From Acidovorax sp. 106 (GTDB taxonomy: Bacteria > Pseudomonadota > Gammaproteobacteria > Burkholderiales > Burkholderiaceae_C): DNA of 64,000 bases. The stretch is from NCBI RefSeq assembly GCF_003663825.1, contig NZ_RCCC01000001.1, positions 3,976,501-4,040,500 of the forward strand, read 5' to 3'. This document shows positions 53,381 to 62,593 of this stretch, piece by piece; the first letter of the stretch is position 1; each line of letters starts with the position of its first letter. The notes beneath the pieces were generated by a model that was given only the letters and a program-made list of their open reading frames with translations, was not told the origin of the DNA and made no database searches. Position numbers and translations under genes: made by a program.

Positions 53381-54865
53381 TTATTTCTGGATGTCGCCCA
53401 GGCACAGGTACTTGATCTCCACGTAGTCGTCCATGCCATAGTGCGAGCCCTCGCGGCCCAGGCCCGATTGCTTGACGCCGCCGAACGGCACATGCTCGGT
53501 GGCCAGGATGCCCACGTTGATGCCGACCATGCCGTACTCCAGCGCTTCGCCCACGCGGAAGATGCGGCCCACGTCGCGGCTGTAGAAGTAGCTGGCCAGG
53601 CCAAACTCGGTGGCGTTGGCCGCGGCTATGGCTTCTTGCTCGGTCTTGAACTTGAACACGGGCGCAAAGGGGCCAAAGGTTTCTTCGCGGGCGCACAGCA
53701 TGTCGGCCGTGGCGTTGGCCACCACGGTGGGCTCAAAGAACTGGCCTGAGCCCATCTGGGTCAGGCGCTGGCCACCGGCCACCACTTTGCCGCCCTTGGC
53801 GAGTGCGTCGTCCACATGGCGCTGCACCTTTGCAAGCGCCGCTTCTTCGATCAACGGGCCTTGGTTCACGCCGTCTTCAAAGCCGTTGCCCACCTTCGCA
53901 GTTTTGACCTTGGCGGCAAACTTGGTAACGAACTGGTCGTACACGCCTTCTTGCACGTAGAAGCGGTTAGTGCACACGCAGGTCTGGCCTGCATTGCGGT
54001 ATTTGCTGGCAAAGGCGCCTTCCACGGCGCTGTCGATGTCTGCATCATCAAACACGATGAAGGGCGCATTGCCGCCCAGCTCCAGCGACATTTTCTTGAC
54101 GGTGGGGGCCGACTGCGCCATCAGGATGCGGCCCACTTCCGTGCTGCCCGTGAAGCTGATGTGGCGCACCACGTCGCTCGCGCACAGCACCTTGCCGATG
54201 GCAATGGAGTTGGCACTGTCGGCGCTCAGGATGTTGAGCACGCCTGCCGGGATGCCAGCACGGATCGCCAGCTCTGCCGCAGCCAGTGCGGTGAGCGGCG
54301 TCAGCTCGGCAGGCTTGATGACCACGGTGCAGCCGGCAGCCAGCGCGGGCGCGACCTTGCGGGTGATCATGGCTAGCGGAAAGTTCCACGGCGTGATGGC
54401 GGCGCACACGCCAATGGGCTGCTTGAGCACCAAGAGGCGCCGGTTGTTGTCAAACTGGGGCAGCGTCTCGCCGTTGACGCGCTTGGCTTCTTCGGCAAAC
54501 CACTCCACAAAGCTGGCGCCGTAGGCCACTTCACCCTTGGCTTCGGCAAAGGGCTTGCCTTGCTCGGCGGTCATGATGCGCGCCAGGTCGTCCTGGTGGG
54601 CCATGAGCAGGTCAAACCATTGGCGCAGGATGGTGCTGCGCTCCTTGGCGGTCTTGGTCTTCCAGGGGCCCCAGGCCGCGTTGGCGGCGGCAATGGCGGC
54701 TTCGGCGTCTTGGGCGCCCAGGTTTGCGACATCGGCCAGCTTCAGGCCGGTGGCGGGGTCGTTCACATCAAAGCGGCTGCTGCCTGCCAGCCATTGGCCG
54801 TTGACTAGTGCGTCGGTCTTCAACAGGCTGGGATCGTTGAGCAGCGAAAGGGGGGAGGTCTTCAT
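53381..54865 (-). CDS. gabD: Succinate-semialdehyde dehydrogenase
   Basis: Oxidises succinate semialdehyde from GABA breakdown to succinate. The 494 residues have the aldehyde dehydrogenase pattern: PWNFPLAMITRKVAPALAAG, FTGSTEVGR, the base Glu in LELGGNAPF, the nucleophile Cys in YRNAGQTCVCTNRF and EETFGPFAPVFKF. The C-terminus LCLGDIQK is usual for GabD. Start choice is uncertain: MKTSPLSLL (54865), or ATGs at 54871 and 54880. It closes the leftward gab/pot unit. A family-2 repeat lies between it and potC. Confidence 0.93.
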   Translation of the reverse strand: MKTSPLSLLNDPSLLKTDALVNGQWLAGSSRFDVNDPATGLKLADVANLGAQDAEAAIAAANAAWGPWKTKTAKERSTILRQWFDLLMAHQDDLARIMTAEQGKPFAEAKGEVAYGASFVEWFAEEAKRVNGETLPQFDNNRRLLVLKQPIGVCAAITPWNFPLAMITRKVAPALAAGCTVVIKPAELTPLTALAAAELAIRAGIPAGVLNILSADSANSIAIGKVLCASDVVRHISFTGSTEVGRILMAQSAPTVKKMSLELGGNAPFIVFDDADIDSAVEGAFASKYRNAGQTCVCTNRFYVQEGVYDQFVTKFAAKVKTAKVGNGFEDGVNQGPLIEEAALAKVQRHVDDALAKGGKVVAGGQRLTQMGSGQFFEPTVVANATADMLCAREETFGPFAPVFKFKTEQEAIAAANATEFGLASYFYSRDVGRIFRVGEALEYGMVGINVGILATEHVPFGGVKQSGLGREGSHYGMDDYVEIKYLCLGDIQK

Positions 54866-55023
54866 GTCCATGGGATGCATCCGGGTGAAGAAAAAATGGG
54901 AGGGGGTTGAGGAATAAGCTAACACGCGTTGCCGCCGAGTCTCTTTGCAATGTGGCGTTGGTGGCGTGGTTTCAGGTCAGTTTTCAAGAGTGCGGCGTTC
55001 GTTCATGGCGCATGCAACTGGCG

Positions 55024-55140
55024 AGGCCTAGGCGAGGGCAGCCGCGCAAGGGCCGCCCCGCCGCGCTGGCTGCGTCCCCCTGCCCGCATTGCGCAGCAAT
55101 GCGAGAGCGGGGGGAAGGCGCGAAGCGACTCAGGGGGGCC
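55024..55140 (-). repeat. GC-rich intergenic repeat, family 2, copy 2
   Basis: On the minus strand: GCGCCTTCCCCCCGCTCTCG, GGGGGACGCAGCCAGCGCGG, CGGGGCGGCCCTTGCGCGGC and TGCCCTCGCCTAGG. It matches the copy at 47491 block by block and lies between gabD and potC. Confidence 0.8.
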
Positions 55141-55141
55141 A

Positions 55142-55960
55142 TCATGCCCTTCGCCCCCGCAGCCACTCCAGCGCCAGCAGCAGGCCCGTGGTGAACAAGA
55201 TCAAGAGCGTGGCCACGGCCGCAATGGTGGGCGAGATGTTTTCGCGGATGCCATTGAACATCTGGCGCGGCAGGGTGGATTGGTCGGCACCTGCCAGGAA
55301 GAGGGTGACCACCACTTCGTCGAACGAGGTGGCAAACGCAAACAGCGCCCCGGAGATGACGCCCGGTGCAATCACCGGCAGCGTGATGCGAAAGAAGGTG
55401 TTGAACGGTGTCTCGCCCAGGCTCAGCGAGGCGCGCACCAGGTTGTGGTTGAAGCCCGCCAGCGTGGCCAGCACCGTGGTCAGTACGAAGGGCGCACCCA
55501 GGGCAGCATGCACCACGATGAGGCCAAAGTAGCTGTCGGCCAGGCCCAGCGGGGCAAAGTACAGGTAGGTCGCCACACCCACCACGATGATGGGCACCAC
55601 CATGGGCGCAATCAGAATGCCCATGATCAGGCCCTTGAAGCGGAAGTCCGACCGCGACAGGCCCACGGCTGCCAGCGTGCCCAGCGCCGTGGCAATCAGC
55701 GTGGCAGCAGGCGCCACGATAAAGCTGTTGCGCGTGGCGCGGGCCCACTCGGGCGATTCGAACAGGTGCTGGTACCACTTGAGTGACCAGCCGTGGATGG
55801 GGTAGGCCAGGAACGAACTCTCGGAAAACGACAGCGGCACCATCACCAGGATGGGGGCCAGCAGATAGGCCAGCACGGCCACACACAGCGCGCGCACGGC
55901 CCACCAGCCAAGCTTGTCGAGCCAGGTGGCGTAAAGGGGAAATTGGGGGAGGCGAAACAT
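55142..55960 (-). CDS. Polyamine/GABA-type ABC permease, PotC-like
   Basis: A 272-residue permease with about six segments (AVLAYLLAPILVMVPLSFS first). The EAA loop is LVRASLSLGETPFNTFFRIT, and GVISGALFAFATSFDEVVVT is typical of PotC. It ends at the start of the family-2 repeat. With PotB, PotA and PotD it forms a binding-protein importer, for putrescine, spermidine or GABA by analogy. Confidence 0.9.
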   Translation of the reverse strand: MFRLPQFPLYATWLDKLGWWAVRALCVAVLAYLLAPILVMVPLSFSESSFLAYPIHGWSLKWYQHLFESPEWARATRNSFIVAPAATLIATALGTLAAVGLSRSDFRFKGLIMGILIAPMVVPIIVVGVATYLYFAPLGLADSYFGLIVVHAALGAPFVLTTVLATLAGFNHNLVRASLSLGETPFNTFFRITLPVIAPGVISGALFAFATSFDEVVVTLFLAGADQSTLPRQMFNGIRENISPTIAAVATLLILFTTGLLLALEWLRGRRA

Positions 55961-56002
55961 GGTCAGGGCCTTTATTCAGCGCGGGTATTGCTTAGGTCTC
56001 GT

Positions 56003-57265
56003 TCAGCCTAGGCTCAATTCGGCCTTGCCGATGCGGCGGTACACGCCGTACAGCACCAGCGTGGCGGTGAGCAGCAGCGCGCCCAGTGCGCAGGCCATGC
56101 CCCAGTTGATTTCCACGTTGGTGTAACGGGCGATGTAGTAGCTCAGCATCTGGTCGTCCGCACCGCCCAGCAGGGCTGGTGTGACGTAGTAGCCAATCGA
56201 CAAAATGAACACCAGCAGCGCCCCCGCACCCACGCCAGGGTAGGTTTGCGGCACATAGACGCGAAAGAACGCGGCGATGGGTGAGCTGCCCAGCGAAACG
56301 GCCGCACGCAGGTAGGTGGGCGGCACGCTTTTCATCACGCTGTACAGCGGCAAGATCATGAAGGGCAGCAGGATGTGCACCATGGCAATGACCACGCCCG
56401 TGCGGTTAAACAGCAATGCCAAGGGCTCCTGGATGACGCCCAGGCCCATCAGCCCCCGGTTGACCAGGCCCTCGGACTGCAGCAGCACGATCCAGGCGGC
56501 CACCCGCACGAGGATGGATGTCCAGAACGGCACCAGCACCAGAATCATCAGCACATTGGCCGAGCGCGCGGGCAGCGTGGCCAGCCACCAGGCCAGCGGG
56601 TAGGCCAGCAGCAGGCAAATCAGCGTGACCACCAGGCTGATGTGGAAGGTGCGCAGCAAGATGCCGCCAAAGGCGCGCTGCTCTTCGGGCATGCGCTCGA
56701 CATGGCCTTGCGCGTCGCGCTGCAGGTCGACCGAGGCGAGCAGGTAGTCGGGCGTCCAGCGAGCGCCGTTTTTGGCAATGGCTTGCCACAGCGCGGGCTC
56801 GGCCCAGCGGGCGTCTTTTTCAATCAGCTGGGTGCGGATGGCGTCAGGGCTGCCTTCCATGGGCAGGGCGCGATAGGCTCCCATGATGAGCGAGCGCGCG
56901 CCGGGCAACTCGGTGTTGAGCCTGCGGGCCAGCGCCCCTGCGTCCGAGCTGTCGGGCAGGCGGCCCAGGTCTGCCATCAATGCGGCATAGGCGCTGGCGG
57001 CGGGGGCTTCTTTGCGGTCCCACCCGTCCAGGGCGCGCACGGTGGTCGGAAGGGCGTTGGCCACCTCGGGGTTTTCCACGGCGCGCTGCAACAGCGCCAC
57101 GATCGGCACCAGCAGGGTGAGCAGCAAGAACACCAGCAGCGGCAGTGTCAGCGCAAAGGCGCGCCATTTGCGCCGCGATTCGGCGCGGGCCAAGGCCTGG
57201 CGCAAGGCGCCAGGGGCTTCACCAGAAGGTGCACTGAGGGGAGGGGAGGCCAGGGTGGCTTGCAT
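56003..57265 (-). CDS. Polyamine/GABA-type ABC permease, PotB-like, with large periplasmic insert
   Basis: A 420-residue permease, much longer than the usual ~280. After the first membrane segment (LPLLVFLLLTLLVPIVALL) comes an insert of ~150 residues (EVANALPTTVRALDGWDR to EEQRAFGGILLR), predicted to be periplasmic. The rest has the PotB core: LLAYPLAWWLATLPARSA, VRVAAWIVLLQSEGLVNR and SLGSSPIAAFFRVYVPQTYP (EAA loop). Long-loop PotB proteins exist among Burkholderiales transporters of this type; function of the loop is unknown. Confidence 0.88.
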   Translation of the reverse strand: MQATLASPPLSAPSGEAPGALRQALARAESRRKWRAFALTLPLLVFLLLTLLVPIVALLQRAVENPEVANALPTTVRALDGWDRKEAPAASAYAALMADLGRLPDSSDAGALARRLNTELPGARSLIMGAYRALPMEGSPDAIRTQLIEKDARWAEPALWQAIAKNGARWTPDYLLASVDLQRDAQGHVERMPEEQRAFGGILLRTFHISLVVTLICLLLAYPLAWWLATLPARSANVLMILVLVPFWTSILVRVAAWIVLLQSEGLVNRGLMGLGVIQEPLALLFNRTGVVIAMVHILLPFMILPLYSVMKSVPPTYLRAAVSLGSSPIAAFFRVYVPQTYPGVGAGALLVFILSIGYYVTPALLGGADDQMLSYYIARYTNVEINWGMACALGALLLTATLVLYGVYRRIGKAELSLG

Positions 57266-57371
57266 GGTGTCTTGCTCTTTGCGGTGCGATGACGGGGCGT
57301 GCGCCTGCTGCGTTGGGTTGGCGGCCAGTGGTGGCCGCCGCTTTCACGGCAGCAGGCGCAGGCGGGGTGCC

Positions 57372-58400
57372 TTACTGGGTGGCCCAGGCGGCAAAGCGCT
57401 TTTCCAGCGCCTCGCCCTGGTCAGCCCAGAAGCCCACGCTGAACTGCAGTGCCTCCTTGGCGTTGGCGGTCGATGTGGGCAGGTCGTCCAGCACCTTCTT
57501 GTCCAGCGTGGCCAGGGCCTTGGTGTTGGCGGGGCCGTAGGCAATGTTCTGGGCGTAGGCCGCTTGTTGTGCCGTCTGCATGGTGAAGGCGATGAACTTC
57601 ACCGCAGCATCCTTGTTGGGCGTGCCCTTGGGGATGGCCCAGTAGTCCAGGTCATAGATGCCGCCGGGCCAGTAGATCTTGAGGTTGCGGCCTTCGCGGT
57701 TGGCCGCATCGATGCGGCCGTTGAACACGGTGGTCAGCGTTACATCGCCTGCGACCAGGAACTGGGGCGCTTGGGCACCGGCTTCCCACCATTGGATGTT
57801 GGGTTTGAGTTCGGTCAGCTTCTTGAAGGCGCGGTCGGCGCCTTCCTTGGTGGCCAGCACCTTGTACACGTCGGCGGGCTTCACGCCATCGGCCAGCAGG
57901 GCAAATTCGAGGTTGTAGCGGGCGCCCTTGCGCATGCCGCGCTTGCCCGGGATCTTCTTGGTGTCCCAAAAGTCAGCCCAGCTGGTGGGTGGGGTCTTGA
58001 GCTTGTCGCCGTTGTAGGCCATCACGGTGGACCACACGAAGATGCCCACGGCGCATTCGTTCACGGCGGCGGGCAGCAGGTCGGCCTTGGGCACGATCTT
58101 GCTGTAGTCGAGCTTTTCGTACAGGCCTTCATCGCAGCCACGGGCCGCGTCGGGCGATTCGACTTCCACCACGTCCCAGGTCACCTTCTTGGTCTCGACC
58201 ATGGCCTTGACCTTGGCTTGCTCGCCGTTGTATTCCACGGCCACGATCTTGTTGCCCTGCTTTTCGTAGGGCTCGTAGAAGGCCTTCTTCTGGGCGTTGG
58301 CGTTGGCGCCACCAAAGTTCACGACGGTGATCTGCTGCGCCAGGCTGGGCAGGGCAAAGCAGGCGGCCACTGCGGCGCAGGCGATCAGGCTCTTTTTCAT
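57372..58400 (-). CDS. Polyamine/GABA-type ABC substrate-binding protein, PotD-like
   Basis: A 342-residue periplasmic protein. The signal peptide MKKSLIACAAVAACFALPSL ends at AQQ. The mature part resembles PotD/iron-type binding proteins: ITVVNFGGANANAQKKAFYE, VKAMVETKKVTWDVVEVES, PPTSWADFWDTKKIPGKRGM and IYDLDYWAIPKGTPNKDAA. The ATG at 58400 gives a clean signal peptide; the frame extends upstream into the potA intergenic region. GABA or putrescine is the inferred ligand. Confidence 0.9.
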   Translation of the reverse strand: MKKSLIACAAVAACFALPSLAQQITVVNFGGANANAQKKAFYEPYEKQGNKIVAVEYNGEQAKVKAMVETKKVTWDVVEVESPDAARGCDEGLYEKLDYSKIVPKADLLPAAVNECAVGIFVWSTVMAYNGDKLKTPPTSWADFWDTKKIPGKRGMRKGARYNLEFALLADGVKPADVYKVLATKEGADRAFKKLTELKPNIQWWEAGAQAPQFLVAGDVTLTTVFNGRIDAANREGRNLKIYWPGGIYDLDYWAIPKGTPNKDAAVKFIAFTMQTAQQAAYAQNIAYGPANTKALATLDKKVLDDLPTSTANAKEALQFSVGFWADQGEALEKRFAAWATQ

Positions 58401-58467
58401 GGTGCGTTTTCCTTGAGATGGAAGGAGGTGGACAGGGAACGGATGACGGGAGAAAACCATGCGCTCG

Positions 58468-59565
58468 TCAGAGTGCATAGATGCGGGTGGAGATCGGTGG
58501 GAACTCCAGCTGCACCTGCGCGCCGGGCTGGGGATGCGGGTTGGCATCGGCACGGGTCAGGGGCAGCTTGACGGTGGCTTGGGCCTGCCCGGGGCCGATG
58601 TCGCACATCAGCCGCAGGTGGTCGCCGTAGTAGATGGCGCGCGCCACGGTGGCGGGCACTGCGTTGGGGCCGGTGCTGGCGCCGGATGGGTGCAGCACGA
58701 TGCGCTCTGGGCGGATGCTGGCTTCCACCGCTGCGCCTTGCGGGGCCTGGTTCACATTCACCCCTTGCAGCCACTGGCCGCTGGGCAGCTGCAGTCCGGC
58801 GTCTGCGCCCTGGGTTTGCAGCGTGCCGGTGAGCACGGTGCTGTCGCCCACAAACCCCGCCACGAAGCGGTTGCTGGGGGTTTCGTACAGGCTCTCCACA
58901 TCGGCCAGCTGCTGGATGATGCCCTCGTTGAACACGGCCACGCGGTCGCTCATAGTCAGGGCTTCGCCCTGGTCGTGCGTCACGTACACAAAAGTCACGC
59001 CCAGCTGGCGGTGCAGCTCTTTGAGCTCGATCTGCATGTGTTCGCGCAGTTGCTTGTCGAGCGCGCCCAGGGGTTCGTCCATCAGCACCAGCTGGGGGTT
59101 GAACACCAGGGCGCGGGCCAGGGCCACACGCTGCTGCTGGCCGCCCGACAGGCGGGTGGGCAGCCGGTCGGCCATGCCCGACAGGCGCACCATGTCCAGT
59201 GCCTTCTTCACGCGCTCGGCCTGCTCTGCCTTGGGCACCTTGCGCACCGTCAGCGGGTAGGCCACGTTCTCGCCCACCGTCAGGTGGGGGAACAGCGCGT
59301 AGTTTTGGAACACCATGCCAAAGTTGCGCTTGTGCGGCGGCGTGCCGGTGATCTGCTTGCCGTTGAGGAGGATGTCGCCCGAGGTGGGCGATTCAAACCC
59401 CGCCAGCATCATCAGCGTGGTGGTCTTGCCCGAGCCCGAAGGCCCCAGCAGGCTCAGGAACTCGCCGCGCTGGATGTCCAGGTTCAGCGCGCGCACCACC
59501 AGCTGTTCGCCGTCGTAGGTTTTTTGCACGCCGCTGAAGCGGACGAGGGGTTCTGCGTGGGTCAT
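58468..59565 (-). CDS. Polyamine/GABA-type ABC ATPase, PotA-like
   Basis: A 365-residue ATPase. Walker A GPSGSGKTT, Q-loop FGMVFQNYALFPHLT, signature LSGGQQQRVALARAL, Walker B LVLMDEPLGALD, switch VTHDQGEAL and a TOBE domain (VTVR-like C-terminal ~120 residues). All motifs are intact. It lies 32 bp from gabT on the same strand. Confidence 0.94.
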   Translation of the reverse strand: MTHAEPLVRFSGVQKTYDGEQLVVRALNLDIQRGEFLSLLGPSGSGKTTTLMMLAGFESPTSGDILLNGKQITGTPPHKRNFGMVFQNYALFPHLTVGENVAYPLTVRKVPKAEQAERVKKALDMVRLSGMADRLPTRLSGGQQQRVALARALVFNPQLVLMDEPLGALDKQLREHMQIELKELHRQLGVTFVYVTHDQGEALTMSDRVAVFNEGIIQQLADVESLYETPSNRFVAGFVGDSTVLTGTLQTQGADAGLQLPSGQWLQGVNVNQAPQGAAVEASIRPERIVLHPSGASTGPNAVPATVARAIYYGDHLRLMCDIGPGQAQATVKLPLTRADANPHPQPGAQVQLEFPPISTRIYAL

Positions 59566-59597
59566 GGTGAGGGGGATGCGTTCAAACGGGGGATGGG

Positions 59598-60890
59598 TCA
59601 GCCCACAGCGGCAAAGCTGTCGGCCAGGATGGCTAGGCCTTCGGCGAGCAGTTCGTCAGAGGCCGTCAGAGGCACGAGGATACGGATCACGTTGCCGTAG
59701 GTGCCGCACGACAGCAGGATGAGGCCACGCTTGGCGGCTTCGGTCACGACCTTCTTGGTCAGGGCAGCGTCGGGGCGGTGCGGGTCTCCGTTTTCAAACA
59801 GTTCAATGGCCACCATGGCACCCAGGCCGCGCACATCGCCAATGGCGGGCACCTTGGCGGCCATGTCCTTGAGGCTGCGCACCAGCAGGGCTCCCATGTC
59901 CTGGCAGCGGGCCAGCAGGTGTTCCTTTTCAAAGGCTTCGATCACCGCCAGGGCCGCAGCGCAGGCCACGGGGCTGCCGGCGTAGGTGCCGCCCAGGCCG
60001 CCAGCCGCAGGTGCGTCGATCACGTCGGCGCGGCCCACCACGCCCGAGAGCGGGAAGCCGCCCGCCAACGACTTGGCGGTGGTGATCAGGTCTGGTGCCA
60101 CAGGCCATTGCTCACAAGCAAACCACGTGCCCGTGCGCCCTGCGCCGGTCTGAACTTCGTCAGCAATCAGCAAGATGCCGTAACGGTCTGCAAGCGCCTT
60201 GAGGCCGGTGATGAACTCGGGGGGGGCCACATAGAAGCCGCCTTCGCCCTGCACGGGCTCGACGATGAAGGCCGCCACGCGTTCGGGCTCGATATCGTTC
60301 TTGAAGATCAGCTCCACCGAGTGCAGCGCCTGCTCCACGTTCACGCCGTGCAGCGCATTGGGGAACAGTGCGTGGTACACCTCGCCCGGGAAGGGGCCAA
60401 AGCCCAGCTTGTAGGGCGCGACCTTGCCGGTCAACCCAAGCGTGAAGTTGGTGCGGCCATGGTAGCCGCCTGTGAAGGCGATGACGCCGGGGCGGCCGGT
60501 GTGCGAACGGGCGATCTTGATAGCGTTCTCCACCGCCTCGGCGCCTGTTGTGAGCAGCAGGCTCTTCTTGGCAAACGCGCCGGGGGCCAGCGTGTTCAGG
60601 CGCTCGCACACCTCCACATAGGGCTCATAGGCCACCACCTGGAAGCAAGTGTGGGTGTACAGCTCCAGCTGGGCTTTCACCGCGTCGATCACGCCAGCGT
60701 GCAGGTGGCCGGTGTTGAGCACGGCAATCCCGCCCGCAAAGTCGATGAAGCGGCGACCCTCCACATCCCACAGCTCTGCGTTGCGGGCCTTGTGCACAAA
60801 GATCTCGTGGGCCTGGCCCACGCCCCGGGCTACAGCGGCATGGCGGCGGGCGAGGAGGGCGGCGTTGGTGAAGTGGCGGTCTTGTTGCAT
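59598..60890 (-). CDS. gabT: 4-aminobutyrate aminotransferase
   Basis: Transfers the amino group of GABA to 2-oxoglutarate, giving succinate semialdehyde and glutamate. The 430 residues have the class-III pattern FIDFAGGIAVLNTGHLH, TTGAEAVENAIKIARSHTGR, GYHGRTN, LIADEVQTGAGRTGTWFACE and the PLP Lys in TTAKSLAGGFPLSGVVG. The start at 60890 matches family N-termini; the frame is open well upstream. It is the first gene of the leftward operon, divergent from the regulator. Confidence 0.95.
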   Translation of the reverse strand: MQQDRHFTNAALLARRHAAVARGVGQAHEIFVHKARNAELWDVEGRRFIDFAGGIAVLNTGHLHAGVIDAVKAQLELYTHTCFQVVAYEPYVEVCERLNTLAPGAFAKKSLLLTTGAEAVENAIKIARSHTGRPGVIAFTGGYHGRTNFTLGLTGKVAPYKLGFGPFPGEVYHALFPNALHGVNVEQALHSVELIFKNDIEPERVAAFIVEPVQGEGGFYVAPPEFITGLKALADRYGILLIADEVQTGAGRTGTWFACEQWPVAPDLITTAKSLAGGFPLSGVVGRADVIDAPAAGGLGGTYAGSPVACAAALAVIEAFEKEHLLARCQDMGALLVRSLKDMAAKVPAIGDVRGLGAMVAIELFENGDPHRPDAALTKKVVTEAAKRGLILLSCGTYGNVIRILVPLTASDELLAEGLAILADSFAAVG

Positions 60891-60993
60891 GGTGTCAGCG
60901 GCTTGGTGAAAAGTGGGTGATGAGGGAATGGGATGGATTCTGAAAGCCGCGCCACACACCGTCCATGTACACCGCAGCGCAAATTGGCGCGGA

Positions 60994-61020
60994 CTGTGCA
61001 GGTCTAAAATGCTGTACAGG
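60994..61020 (+). promoter_or_regulatory. Direct repeats CTGTRCAGG around a -10 box, gabT-regulator interval
   Basis: CTGTGCAGG (60994-61002) and CTGTACAGG (61012-61020), 18 bp apart, flank TAAAAT (61005-61010), which with TTGGCG (60984) forms a plausible regulator promoter with 15-bp spacing. MocR/GabR regulators are known to bind paired direct repeats, so this is a candidate operator. Confidence 0.5.
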
Positions 61021-61098
61021 CAATCCCTGATTTGGTGTGCGCCAACACGGTGCACAATTCGCCCCCTTTTTTCGTCGGATCTTCTCTTTGATCGCTTG

Positions 61099-62517
61099 AT
61101 GCTCACTCTCAGCCCAGACCTCCAGACACCTCTGGTCAGCCAGATCGTTGATGGGCTGCGTGGCCTTATCGTGGGGCAGGTGCTCAAGCCGGGCAGCAAG
61201 CTCCCCTCCATCCGCGCGTTTGCGGCCTCGCACGGCGTCAGTGTGTTCACGGTGGTGGAGGCGTATGACCGGCTGGTGGCCCAGGGCTGGCTGGTGTCGC
61301 GGGCCAATGCGGGGTTTTTCGTCAAGCGGCGCGGGGATGAAGGTGCTGCACCGGCGGGGGGCGGGCTGGAGCGCCCGGTGCCCCGTTTTGATGCGCGCTG
61401 GTACCTCAAGCAAATTTTTGAAAACCGCAACCTGCCGCTCAAACCTGGCTGTGGCTGGTTGCCGCACGATTGGCTGTTTGGCGACGCGGTGCGCCGCAGC
61501 ATGCGCCAGCTGTCCTCTGACGGCCCTGAGCTGGACGGCTACGGCCTGCCCCATGGCCACATGGCCTTGCGCATGGTGGTGGCCGAGTCGCTGGCAGAAC
61601 ACCACCTGGCGGTGGATGCCGAGCAGGTGCTGCTGACGCAAGGCTCCAGCCAGGCGCTGGACCTGGTCGCTCGCAAACTGGTCAAGCCTGGGGATGTGGT
61701 GCTGGTGGACGACCCTGGCTACCCCAACCTGACCTTCATGCTGCGCTTTGCGGGCGCGCACATCTTTGGCGTGCCGCGCACCCCCTCGGGGTACGACCTG
61801 GTGGCGCTGGAGGCGTTGCTGGCCGAGCACAAGCCCAAGGCTTTTTTCACGCAGCCGCGCCTGCAAAGCCCTACGTGCTCAGTGGCGTCGATGGCGCACC
61901 TGCACCGCTTGCTGCAGCTGGCAGAGCAGCACGACTTCATGCTGGTGGAAAACGACATTTACGCGGACATGGACCCGACCTCGCGCCCGTCGCTTGCCAG
62001 CCTGGACCAGCTCAACCGTGTGGTGTACGTGGGCAGCTATTCCAAAACCATTTCGCCCAATTTGCGCACGGGCTTTTTGCTGGCCCGGCGCGATTTGCTG
62101 GACGAGCTGGTGCAGCTGAAGATGGTGTCGGGCCTGACTTCGTCAGAAATCACCGAGCGCCTGACCTTTGGCGTGGTGACCGATGGGCGCTGGCGCAAGC
62201 ACCTCAAGTCGCTGCGCGAGCGGCTGGCTGAAGCCCACCAGCAAGTGGGCCGCAAGCTCGACGGGCTGGGCTTTGAGCTGTTCCACGAACCCGAAGCGGG
62301 CATGTACCTGTGGGCACGCCACCCCGATTTGCCCGACAGTGCCGAGCTGTCGAAGGAGGCCACGGGCGCGGGCGTCATGCTCGGGCCGGGTCAGTTGTTT
62401 CTGACCGAGTCACGGCCCACAGGTTGGTTGCGCTTTAACGTGGCCTTCAGCCTGGACGAGCGGCTGTGGAGCTTTCTGGACCAGAGCATGGTGCGCGCGC
62501 GCCAGGCTGCGCAGTAG
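61099..62517 (+). CDS. MocR/GabR-type PLP-dependent regulator
   Basis: A 472-residue fusion of a GntR-type winged helix and a fold-I aminotransferase. The DNA-binding part (1-~75) has LVSQIVDGLRGLIVGQVLKP and KLPSIRAFAASHGVSVFTV. The aminotransferase-like part (~110-472) has LTQGSSQALDLVARKLVKPG, DDPGYPNLTFMLRFAGA and the PLP-binding Lys region GSYSKTISPNLRTGF. Such proteins (GabR, TauR, PdxR, MocR) regulate by binding a PLP-linked amino compound. Divergence from gabT makes the gab/pot operon its probable target, with GABA as ligand (inference). Confidence 0.9.
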   Translation: MLTLSPDLQTPLVSQIVDGLRGLIVGQVLKPGSKLPSIRAFAASHGVSVFTVVEAYDRLVAQGWLVSRANAGFFVKRRGDEGAAPAGGGLERPVPRFDARWYLKQIFENRNLPLKPGCGWLPHDWLFGDAVRRSMRQLSSDGPELDGYGLPHGHMALRMVVAESLAEHHLAVDAEQVLLTQGSSQALDLVARKLVKPGDVVLVDDPGYPNLTFMLRFAGAHIFGVPRTPSGYDLVALEALLAEHKPKAFFTQPRLQSPTCSVASMAHLHRLLQLAEQHDFMLVENDIYADMDPTSRPSLASLDQLNRVVYVGSYSKTISPNLRTGFLLARRDLLDELVQLKMVSGLTSSEITERLTFGVVTDGRWRKHLKSLRERLAEAHQQVGRKLDGLGFELFHEPEAGMYLWARHPDLPDSAELSKEATGAGVMLGPGQLFLTESRPTGWLRFNVAFSLDERLWSFLDQSMVRARQAAQ

Positions 62518-62593
62518 GTTTGCGCAGCCGGCGCTCAGCGGTCCATGGCCCTGCGCCTGGGCCATGTCCTTCCTCTTTTGACTGCTCAGCGCG

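Noticed and set aside
60891..61502. Extended gabT reading frame of 634 codons
   Set aside because: The extra ~200 codons run antisense over the divergent regulator and lack family similarity; the aminotransferase begins at 60890.
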